Shown here in pieces: positions 1 through 9,035 of a stretch of DNA of 64,000 nucleotides. The notes below the pieces were generated by a model that saw only the letters and a list, made by a program, of their open reading frames with translations, ran no database searches and was not told the origin of the DNA. How positions within the stretch are numbered: position 1 is the stretch's first letter; each line of letters begins with the position of its first letter. A program made the position numbers and the translations under genes. This stretch comes from Agelaius tricolor (lineage: Eukaryota > Chordata > Aves > Passeriformes > Icteridae): contig JALJCS010000002.1 in NCBI GenBank assembly GCA_023055355.1, forward strand, positions 80,123,001 to 80,187,000. Reading direction: 5' to 3'.

Positions 1-2744
1 ATTATCAACATGGCAAAGGAAAGTGATGTGCACAGCAACTGCCATTCCTTCTACCGTGTTGCCATATTAACCTTCAGTTTGATAATTAAGTAATTAGTTT
101 CTATAAATCTGGATTACTCATCTTAGAAGGGAAAGGCTCTCATTGCTGGACTTGCAGTGTGATCTGTGGGCTCAGGACTGAATTATGCTTGATGTGCAAT
201 TAAAAGCCATTTTTGGAAGCAAATGTTTTTCTATGAGTAGGAAAAAGCATTCAAATGTTTAGGCTTACATTGACATTTCTACTAATAAATTGCACATTTA
301 ATCTCAGACTCTCAGTGTTTAAGAATTTGCTCAGTAGAGGTGGAGCTGATAAGAACTCTGCAGCAGGTAGGATCAGACCTCTCTGTAACACCAGAGACTC
401 CCTCCTGCCCTGCTTGACAGCATTCATGCTCTCACCACAATGCTGGAGTCTCCCTTCTGGCTTGGCACTTGTGCAGGGGCAGCGAGTTGGCCGGATCTGC
501 TGACCAGTGTCTTAGGTGGGACGTGCCAAGGAAGAGGAGAAGAAATATTGCATTGCAATGAAAACCAGCTAAATCTTGCAGGGTCTTTGTGGGAAAGCAC
601 CATCTTCAGCAGAGTCAAAGGCAGGGCCACTCCCGCAGCTCATGAGCGCATGCATGTGAGGACATGCCAGGACTGCACATGAGAAGTGTTTCCATCATGT
701 GATCCGTTGCTCATTCCCAGTCTCATGGTCCAATGTGAATCATCCAGAAAGCTCAGAGGCTTGGGAGGTGGCATAATCAAGCCTTTGGGGAAGTCTGGCC
801 CAGCCAAAAGAGCATCAGAGGGGGACTTGGAGTGAGTGGCTGCACACATTTTCCATTCTTAGCCGTGATCATCTGCAGGGTGATTCAGCTCTCTGAATGT
901 AATGCCCTTTGAAAGACTCCATGGTATCCAAGCTATGCATGTGAAGCTGTCGTGTCTGAGTCCCACAGCTTTTTTCTGGAGATCCAGTGTCTACCTCAGA
1001 GTATCTCAAATGCTGGGATTTGACACCTATGTATATTATCTGAATTACATCTTTAACTTAATTAAGTCCTAATTTTTTCAGGAATGTAGGAATTGCTCCC
1101 TACAGTAACAATATGACTGGAGGTCTGTGGAATCCTCTGACTCCTCCTCCTCAGGGAAATCCCCAGGGCCTTGCCTTGGAAGAATATATCATAGAGTTTT
1201 CCCCACCTAGGCTGATAGAAAGGACTCTGCCCATGGTGCTCTGCAGCACAACTGCCAATCTACATTAGATTGTCTCCCCCATTGGCCAGTTGCCACTGCC
1301 CACCCCAATTATTCATCCCTCATCCCCCCTACAGATTGCTGCCCTTTGCCTGCCCCTTTGCCCTGAGGTCATTGGTCACTGACCTCATACTTCAGTGGTG
1401 CAAACCACATGGTTTTTGTCTTTTGTTTCTGGTCGCTTTGGCATGCTGGATGTGATAAATCCGTGCTGGAATATACCATGCAAAGACCCTTCCTGTCTTT
1501 CCTCTTCTGAGCTTTATGTGGTGTGTGTGTGTGTGCATGGACTGGAAATGGCTGTTCCTGGTGCCTTACTCTGAGAGGCTTCTGAAGGAGACGCCTCAAA
1601 GAAGGTTGCAGCATTTCTGCCACCCTGCCACACTGCAACAGAGGTCTTAGTGGTTTAGCAACTGGGAATATCTTCATAGCATTGGACACTGGCAAGTGGA
1701 GGGATGTAGGGCATACCAGTACCCCTAATATCCTCACAAATTCAGCCATTCCACTTTTGAGAGCACAGCTAGTTTAGCTATTTCTCCAGCGCTCTGCCTT
1801 GTCCTGCTGGTGCTGAGGAAAGTTTGGTGTGGGGTGACACTGGCACTGCCTGGCTGTGCAGGCCAAAGCACAGAGCGCAGCTCTTGGAGCTGCATCAGGC
1901 CAGCCTGTCTGGGGCCCTAATGCCCCAGCTGTTAGCTTATGAAGCCTGCAGGAAGCTGGGGGGTTTCAGTTATGCCCAGCACCTGGATAGAATGCTTGGA
2001 CTATGGCTGGACTGATTAATTAGTCAGCCTGATCAGTGGTACCATGTAGGCTTACATTTGGAATGTCTGCTCATTCCTGCATCCTCCTGGCTTCCCAAAG
2101 TTCTCACAACTGTAGACTTTTTAAGGAGCAGGCACAGAGTTCCATCTGGCTTGACAATGAGACTTAGACACAGAAGTCAGTTAGATCTAGCAAAAACAAC
2201 ACGGCAAACACTGTTTCATATGTTTTGAAAGTGCTGTGGCTACAAAGTCATAGAGAAGTGTCATAACCACAGCTGTTCTCCTGCCACTGAGCTGCCTTAG
2301 TGACAATGTTGCAGCATAACCTAATGCCCAGGGAAATGTCCAATGGCTCTGGAAAGCCTGTTCTCTAGATATTAAGCCTGTAGAGAAATTGCCCTTTTTA
2401 CTTGTCCTGGGCACAAATCACACCACCTTGTTTGTTTTGCTGTGTGGAACCTCCTGGTCTGTCTGAGCTTTGTTTGCTGGTAAAAATGAGGTATAAAAGT
2501 AGTTCTGTTCTTCAGAGGTACAAAACAAGGATATGAAAGGCCCTGAGATACTGAGAAACTGGACTACTGAAGTTTGAAATTGAAACATTGGCTGAATGTA
2601 TGAGCCACATTCAAAAGCTCACATCAGGACTTGAGATCATTTTCAGAAATTATTATGTTCTATTCTCCCCAATGGGAGTTACGTTTCGCAGGACAGTGCC
2701 ATTATACTTGTCTTTCAGACAGGAAGGTAAAAGATCTGGTTTAC
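1..2744. other. Non-coding stretch, no gene seen
   Basis: I see no gene or recognisable transposon here. ORFs reach at most about 126 codons, overlap in several frames and lack recognisable domains. The only simple repeat is a short GT run at 1521-1535. The stretch ends at the 5-bp target site of the LTR that follows. Confidence 0.6.
2740..2744. repeat. Target-site duplication, left (TTTAC)
   Basis: The pentamer TTTAC immediately precedes the LTR and is repeated at 3294-3298. The next base also matches (T), so a 6-bp reading is possible if the element starts one base later. Confidence 0.7.
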
Positions 2745-3293
2745 TCTCATGGTTTAACTTCACCTGGAAACTGAGCACCATGGAGCCATTCAGTCACTCC
2801 TCCCTGGTGGGATGGGGGAGAGAGTTGAAAGGGTAAAAGTGAGAAAACTTGTGTGTTGAGATAAAGACAGTTTAGTAGATAAAGCAAAAGCTGTGCACAC
2901 AAGCAATGCAAAACAGGAATTCATTCCCCTCTTCCCATGGGCAGGCAGGGGTTCAGCAACCCTCAGTAAGGCAGGGCACTGTCTCATGTGAGAGTGACTC
3001 GAGAAGACAACACCATCACTCTGACTCTGTGTGCTGAGTGGGATGCCACCTGTTAGGAAACATCCGCTGGGGCAGCTGGGATTGGTGTCCCACCTGTCCC
3101 CTTGTGCACCCCCAGCCTCCTCACTGGTGGGTGGGATGAGAGGCAACAAAGGATTTGGCTCTATGTGAGCACTGCTCAGCAATAATGAAAATATCTCTGT
3201 ATTATCAACATTATTTCCTGCACCAATCCAAAGCACAGCCCCATACCTGCTACTGTGAAGAAAATTAATTCTATCCCAACCAAAACCAGCACA
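2745..3293 (-). mobile_element. Solo LTR, avian ERVL-type (family A, copy 1)
   Basis: This is a degraded long terminal repeat of an endogenous retrovirus, read on the minus strand. On the plus strand it begins near TCTCATGGTTTAAC and ends in CCAGCACA, so the minus-strand copy starts TGTGCTGG. It shares its whole layout with the copy at 4998-5587: the GGTTTAAC end, the GTTGAGATAAAG block, the block around GCAGGCAGG, the CTCAGCA block and the CCAGCACA end. The pentamer TTTAC occurs at both edges (2740-2744 and 3294-3298), which fits the 5-bp target duplication typical of ERVL-class elements. No internal gag-pol or second LTR adjoins it, so it is a solo LTR left by recombination. The assignment to the avian ERVL-like LTR group is from recalled family features; the terminal TG is mutated. 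Confidence 0.8.
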
Positions 3294-3298
3294 TTTAC
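3294..3298. repeat. Target-site duplication, right (TTTAC)
   Basis: This is the second copy of the pentamer that flanks family A copy 1. An identical duplication indicates an otherwise complete, single insertion event. Confidence 0.7.
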
Positions 3299-4992
3299 TA
3301 ATGAACCTTCTGAAGGCAATCCTCTCTGTGAGGAAGATTATGGAAATCTGGCCAGAAGAAGTCTCTCAGAACTGAGCATGCCAGGGCTCCTGTCCTCAGA
3401 GAGTGTTGATGATATTCTGCATAAATTCACAAACCTTCATGAGATGCAGATCATCTCCCAGTGGGACTGGAGGAGTTGAAGTCTTCCTAAGGAAGAAAAT
3501 ATTTAGAGTCAAATGAACATAAATCTCAGGCCTGAAATTATTCAGATTATAACCTGTGGAAGCTCAAAGGCTGGGACTATTATCAAAGGAAAGAACAAGG
3601 GATGAAAGATGGGATCTCTCTTGTGATGCAGCAAGCAAATACTTGCTCTATCTTGTTAGCAATGACGTTCAGAAACTTAGCTAATAATAGCCCAGCCTTG
3701 ATACCAGAGAAATCAATCCCCATGTACTGAGCTATCAACAGATCTGATTTGGGTACGTGATGTTCAGAACTGCAAGGAGATGTGGTATGAGAAAAATTAA
3801 ATGTAAAATGTGACAAACTGTTGGATATATCTTTTCCTATTCTCACACCCTGGTAAAGGAATGGCAACACTAAGCATCTATTTCAGTCACTTGAGTACTG
3901 TCTCATGTACACTTATTTAAAAGGATACTTGATCAGTGCAAAAACCTTGAGTCAGAGAGCTAATGGTTGTCATAATATGATGTTATGTTGCTTAACACAG
4001 ATGATGACAAGTGTTTTTTCTAAACTATCTGGCTTATACCTACATATGAGTAATCACTCGTGGAAATGTCAGGGAGGATAGAGGAATGTGGTAAGGAAAA
4101 GAAGTTAATTATCAATCACATTCAAAAGCCTGAGCCAAAACAAGTGAACAAACAAACTAACTAAAAACCCACAAGTAAGCTTTGAATATGAGCTGAAACA
4201 AGAACCCATCTGATAATGCTATTCAAGTGATTTCTTCTGTACATAGAGCTGAACTTCTCTGCAATGATCAGGACAGTTGAGAAAATACAAGAAGACAAAG
4301 ACTAGATCCTTTGCAAACCCTCTGGGGCACACTGGCAAAATTTTAGGGGTCTATTTCTGAAAGGCTAATTCTGGAAACAGTGTTGCCTGGCACTGAAGGT
4401 CTGAAGCACCAGGATTGCCTTGATTCTGACTTTATAGCTCCCCAGATGGTAAGAACTGCTCTAATCTTGACAGAGCTGAGCAGCTTGGCACTGTGCTTGC
4501 ATTAATCATGCTCATTGTGATCATTAAGCAGTGACTGGATGAAGTAGACAGAGATCAGAGTGGTGACCAGCACTGGCCCCCTGCTCTCCATCAACGCCTC
4601 ACAGCTCTGTCCAGCTTGCTGCTACCTCTCCTCTCTCACCCCCAAATTTCTACCTGGCAGTCTTGACCCCGACATAACCTCTATGCTAGTGCATACTGCA
4701 AGGAGATAAGGCTTAAATCAGCAGGCAAGAGGCTGAACATGCCTGGCTATGACACAGGACTCTGTCTCCTGTTCTTGCATGCTACAAACAGATAAGAGTG
4801 GGTTGGCTGCCTGTGTTTAGCATGATGCCCTGCTCTCTGCTGGTGAGCAAGAATCAAACCCCAGAGATTCTTTGCTCCTTAGAGATGTTTATCTCAGTTG
4901 CAGTTGCACACCTGAATTAGAGGGAAAAGGGACATTTTGTATAGCAACTTGTGTTGGGATTGACTGACAAGGTCTGGGCAGCAGGGGGCTTC
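3299..4992. other. Non-coding stretch between two LTRs
   Basis: I see no confirmed gene. An open frame continues from the LTR end to a stop near 3479 with a protein-like composition (see findings). The rest is AT-rich sequence without recognised repeats. Nothing between the two family A LTRs resembles gag, pol or env, so they are not the ends of one provirus. Confidence 0.55.
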
Positions 4993-4997
4993 AGGGC

Positions 4998-5587
4998 TGC
5001 TGTGGTTTAACCCCAGCCAAGCCCCAGGCAGCTGCTCACTCACCCCCCACCAGCAGGAGTGGGGAGAGAATCAGAAGGGTAAAAGCCAGAACACTCGTGG
5101 GTTGAGATAAAGGGAGTTTAATAGGGAAAGCAAAAGCTGAGCACGGAGATAAAGTAAAAGCAGGAATTAATTCACTGCTTCCCAGGGGCAGGCAGGTGTT
5201 CAGTCATTTCCAGGAGAGCGGGGCCCCATCACATGTAGCAGTGACTTGGGAAGACAAACACCATCACTCCAAACGTCCCCCTCTTCCTGCTTCTTCCCCT
5301 CACTTTATGTCCTGAGCATGATGTCATATGGTTTGGAATTTCCCTTTAATTAGTTTGGGTCACCCATGCTGGCTGTGTCTCCTCCCAACCTCCCAGACAC
5401 CCCCAGTTTCCTTGCCACCACCATGACCATATGAAAAGCAGAAAAGGCCTTGGCTCTGTGCAACCTCTGCTCAGCAAAAGCAAAAGCATCTCTATATTAC
5501 CAACTTTGTGCCCAGCACAAATCCAAAACACAGCCCCACAGCACCCACTGTGGAGAAAATTACCCCACACCTGCTGAAACCAGCACA
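4998..5587 (-). mobile_element. LTR, avian ERVL-type (family A, copy 2)
   Basis: This is the better preserved copy of family A, about 590 bp on the minus strand. It begins on the plus strand with TGCTGTGGTTTAACCCC and ends CCAGCACA, giving TG...CA termini. Read on the minus strand there is a TATA-like CATAAAG near 5305, a poly(A)-signal-like ATTAAA near 5120, then the CTTTATCTCAACCCACGAG block typical of the 3' part of this LTR. Flanking pentamers are AGGGC (4993-4997) and AGGGG (5588-5592), so the target duplication is imperfect. A 9-mer GGGGCTTCA also occurs on both sides (4985-4993 and 5589-5597). It directly abuts the plus-strand LTR-like block that follows. Confidence 0.8.
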
Positions 5588-6725
5588 AGGGGCTTCACTG
5601 AGAAGCTGCCAGAAGCTTTCCTCACGTCCAGCAGAGCCAATGCCAGGTGGCTCCAAGGCAGACACAATGGCCAAGGCTGAGTCCATCAGCCACAGTGATA
5701 ACCTCTGGGATAAAGTGTTTAAGAATGGGAAAAATATTGCACAGGAACAACTGCAGTGAAAGAGAGGAGTGAGAATATGTGAGAGAAACATCTCTGCAGT
5801 CCCCAAGGTCAGTGAGGAAGGAGGGGCAGGAGGTGCTGCAGGTGCTGGAGCAGAGATTCCCCTGCAGCCAATGGTGCAGCCCATGGTGAGGCAGCTGTGC
5901 CCCTGCAGCCCATGGAGGATCACAGGGATGCAGAGATCCACCTGCAGCCCATGGGGATCCACAGGGATGCAGAGATCCACCTGCAGCCCATGGAGGATCA
6001 CAGGGATGCAGAGATCCATGCAGGAGCCCATGGAGGATCACAGGGATGCAGAGATCCACCTGCAGCCCATGGAGGATCACAGATCCACCTGCAGCCCATG
6101 CAGGAGCCCATGCTGGAGCAGGTGGATGCCCAAGGAGGCTGTGACACCCTGGGAAGCTGCATGGAGCAGCCCCTGGCAGGACTGTGGACCCATGGAGAGG
6201 AGCCCACACTGAAGCAGGTTTCTGGCAGGACTTGGGACCCTGTGAGGAGCAGAGAGGCCTCTGCAGCCCTGTGGAAGAGATCCATGCTGGAGCAGTCCAT
6301 GCAGGACTGCAGTCCATGGGAAGCACTCATGCTGGAGAAGTCTGTGGATGACTGTCCCTGTGGGAGGCACCTCACACTGGAGCAGGGGAGGAGTGTGAGG
6401 AGTCTTCCCAGTGAGGAGGAAGAAGCAGCAGATATGAGTGATGAACTGACCACATCCCCTATTCCCTGTACTCCCAGAAGAGAAATTGGGAAGGAAGTTG
6501 AGCTTGGGAATAAAGGAGGTGTGAGGAGAACATGTTTAAGATTTAGTTTTGATTTTTCATTACCCCATTCTGATTTGTTTGGCATAAAATAATTTCCCCA
6601 AATCAAGTGAGGTTGCCTGTGAGGTTAACTGGGGAGTGATCCCTCCCTGCCCTTATCTCAACCCATGAGACTTTCATATTCTGGCCAGGCATCTGTAGGG
6701 GTAGCACTTCCCATCAACCTGAACA
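5588..6725 (+). mobile_element. LTR-like block of an avian ERV, plus strand
   Basis: This GC-richer block of about 1.1 kb looks like a long avian ERV LTR in plus orientation. A TATA-like AAGTGTTTAAGAA lies near 5715 and a poly(A)-signal-like ATAAAATAA near 6585. After that comes CCTTATCTCAACCCATGAG (about 6652-6670), which matches the reverse complement of the corresponding 3' block in the adjacent minus-strand LTR. The middle holds a 39-bp tandem array (5900-6116) and a series of GGAGCAG-containing degenerate repeats. Long ORFs cross it in several frames on both strands (up to 234 codons), but they follow from low stop density in repeats and show no retroviral domains. The 5' boundary is unclear: no TG start is visible, and the block may be truncated by, or fused to, its neighbour. 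Confidence 0.65.
5900..6116 (+). repeat. 39-bp tandem repeat array inside the LTR-like block
   Basis: Five full or nearly full units plus a partial sixth are visible. The units are 5900-5938, 5939-5977, 5978-6016, 6017-6056 (40 bp), 6057-6085 (29 bp, internal 10-bp deletion) and a partial one from 6086. Each unit carries CTGCAGCCCATGGAGGATC followed by ACAGGGATGCAGAGATC. The 39-bp period is 13 codons, so a frame stays open through the array, which explains the repetitive ORFs on both strands. No protein role is implied. Confidence 0.9.
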
Positions 6726-7226
6726 TGCTGCATTCAAAAGGGTAGTGGGGTTATTAAAAAATAAAATTCCTGAAAGCCCAGACAACAAGCACAGGCTGGG
6801 AGCTTCCTGGTACATTTTCCCATTAATCTCTTTGTTTGATTGTTTATTAAATAAAAAAAATAAATAAACATGCCAAAGTCAACACACACATTTATTTTAA
6901 TGTAATTTAATAGGCAAAAATCTTCTGAGCATGTTCAAAACTTGAAAACAGTCTGACCTCAGTCTTCTACTACAGATATGTCTAGACTAGAATTTGCTCT
7001 CCTGTTGTAACTTGTGTTTATTAGTTGTTTGCCACCTAGCTAGTAGAGTTGGTGAAGACATTTGAAATTGTAAAAGATAATCTAAACATTCCAAGAAGAT
7101 GTGTTGCAGCAGTCAGACATTTGTGGTTTACCTTCACTTGTGCACTGAGATAACTCACAAGTGTTTGCCTCATGGAATGAGCATTTATGGACTGTCTCAA
7201 CTTTAATTTATAAAATTTTAATTTAT

Positions 7227-7252
7227 TTTTGGTTAATTTATATTAACCAAAA
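7227..7252. repeat. Perfect 11-bp inverted repeat
   Basis: Arms TTTTGGTTAAT (7227-7237) and ATTAACCAAAA (7242-7252) are exact reverse complements with a 4-nt spacer TTAT. It is too short and AT-rich for a microRNA precursor and more likely a local DNA palindrome. Confidence 0.85.
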
Positions 7253-7703
7253 GGACGTAACTGACAATCAATTAAGTTGGGTCACACATCAAAACCCATG
7301 TTATACCTGAGTATTCTAGTTTCAAACTGAATTAAAAACATTGGTTAGTATAGGCTTGGCTAAGAAGTCACAGTGCTGAAGGATGTGAAATACATGGAAC
7401 AATTTGTCCAGAAAAATATGTCTGTCCATGGGCAGAGAGAGGACAGCCTGCTACATCAGCTCTCAAAGTGGGAAGCTGGCTGCTCACTGGAAAACTGTGA
7501 GGAGAGGAACAGGATTCAAATCTTACCACAATGGATAAGAAATGCCTACTACAACATAGTGGTTTGAAGAAGTTTGTAGATTCAAAGATGGTGGCATCTC
7601 TCTTTCATAGAAAGAAAGCAGCTGGCCTGAAATCTCTTTCATTTGATGGAAAAAATCAGAAAATAAGCCAATGCCTTGAAGTAAGAGGCCCCATAAGAAT
7701 CAC

Positions 7704-7718
7704 TTTTTTTTTTTTTTT
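7704..7718 (+). repeat. Poly-T run (15 nt)
   Basis: Homopolymer of 15 T, followed by CTTTTTACAG. The pair resembles a polypyrimidine tract and splice acceptor, but no recognisable exon follows. Confidence 0.8.
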
Positions 7719-8645
7719 CTTTTTACAGAGAGGGTGGTGAACCATACGGTTGGATATGGGGGAGTTTTTTGGTGATGGTAGTGCACAGTCAACATGTCTT
7801 GGAATGGTACAGCTTGATTAAAAAGTGAATTCTCATTGACATCAAAGAAGTATTTCAGAGTAAAACTAACAACTGAAAATAGCTGGCACAGATAATATTG
7901 AAATAAAAGGGATCATAATGTACATACTATTCCAATAACATTTATATTACAACAAAGTGAGCATCCTCAACCATTTGTTTTTATTCTATAGAAAACAATT
8001 AGAAGGTAAGATATTAAGATAGATATGCAAGGCAATAAATATCTTTCATGGAAACCTTAAAAAAAAGGGAAGTGAAAATATTTGGTAACTACAACTGTCA
8101 TTTATGGAATCAAATAGTCCCTTTCTCCACTGTAGACATTGTCATTATTATACAAGTCACAGGATCATTTATAAAATTAAAAAAAAAAGGAGGAAAAAAT
8201 GGTTATTTTTTATCTGATGAAATATTTCAAGTCCCATGTCAAACCTGGCTCAGAGGCCAAACTGATTTCTTTTCTCAAGAATATAAATTCTGGGAGACCA
8301 AATGTGTGTTCTGGGAGATGAAGTGTCCAGTGAGAACCTGAGGAACTGAGGAAGGCAAGTGGGATTAGGGGTGGTGTTAAATCATGAAATTCAAATTGGA
8401 TTAATGTCTCCCCTTGCACACTGATGCCTTGACCTCCCTTCATCCAGGGTGATGTGGTCCTGTGTGCAGAGGGAGAGACTCAACCTGTCCCTTGGGCCCT
8501 TGAGCCCTATAGCAATGGCATGGTGGCCAAAGAGGAAACTTGGGAGATGCAGGTGCTTTCTCCTGGCTTCACTTCAGCTCTGGCTTGGCCACTGCCCCAT
8601 GAACTACAAGTTTTCCCTTTTCCTTCTGATAGCAGCTGGAGGAAA

Positions 8646-8651
8646 GAAAAT
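8646..8651. repeat. Target-site duplication, left (GAAAAT)
   Basis: GAAAAT lies immediately left of the LTR and is repeated exactly at 9030-9035. Confidence 0.85.
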
Positions 8652-9029
8652 TGTGATGGGATTCATAGGGGTCTTGGATGAGGGAAGAGATGAGGATCTG
8701 ACTCCATGTTTCAGAAGGTTTGATTTATTATTTTATGATATATATTAAAACTATACTAAAAGAACAGAAGAAAGGATTTCATCAGAAGGCTAGCTAAGAA
8801 TAGAAAAAGAAAGAATGATAACAAAAGCTTGAGTCTCGGACAGAGAGTCCAAGCCAGCTGACTGTGATTGGCCATTAATTAGAAACAACCAACATGGGCC
8901 AATCACAGATCACCTGTTGCATTCCACAGCAGCAGATAACCATTGTTTACCTTTTGTTCCTGAGGCCTCTCAGCTTCTCTGGAGAAAAAATCCTAAGGAA
9001 AGGATTTTTCAGAAAATATCATGGCTACA
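8652..9029 (-). mobile_element. Solo LTR, songbird ERVK-type (family B, copy 1)
   Basis: This 378-bp solo LTR begins on the plus strand TGTGATGGGATTCA and ends GGCTACA. It aligns along its full length with the copy at 45484-45879. Shared blocks include GAAGGTTTGATTTATTATT, the CAGAAGGCTAGCTAAGAATAG block, ATTGGCCATTAATTA, GGGCCAATCACAGAT and GCATTCCACAGCAGCAGATA. The likely transcriptional sense is minus, since AATAAATC (reverse complement of GATTTATT near 8720) sits near the 3' end in that reading. CCAAT-box motifs lie in both orientations around 8867 and 8901. It is flanked by a perfect 6-bp duplication GAAAAT, as expected for ERVK-class or alpharetrovirus-like integration. No coding sequence remains. 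Confidence 0.88.
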
Positions 9030-9035
9030 GAAAAT
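9030..9035. repeat. Target-site duplication, right (GAAAAT)
   Basis: Exact copy of the 6-mer at 8646-8651; the pair defines the LTR boundaries. Confidence 0.85.

Larger units (their letters stand above)
6726..8645. other. Non-coding AT-rich stretch
   Basis: I see no gene. It contains AT-rich simple sequence at 6839-6900, a perfect 11-bp-arm inverted repeat at 7227-7252 and a 15-T run at 7704-7718. ORFs are below 100 codons and unrecognised. Confidence 0.6.

Noticed and set aside
1369..1749. 126-codon minus-strand ORF as a gene
   Set aside because: It crosses the GT microsatellite (His/Thr repeat) and shows no domain.
2745..5587. The two family A LTRs as the ends of one provirus
   Set aside because: The left copy has its own 5-bp target duplication, the interval has no gag/pol/env-like frame, and no primer-binding site or polypurine tract adjoins the LTRs.
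5492..6606. Long overlapping ORFs (179-234 codons) on both strands
   Set aside because: They lie in LTR sequence with a 39-bp in-frame repeat and overlap in many frames; no retroviral or host domain is visible.
7704..7730. Poly-T plus ACAG as a splice acceptor
   Set aside because: No recognisable exon or donor follows; likely a homopolymer tract.
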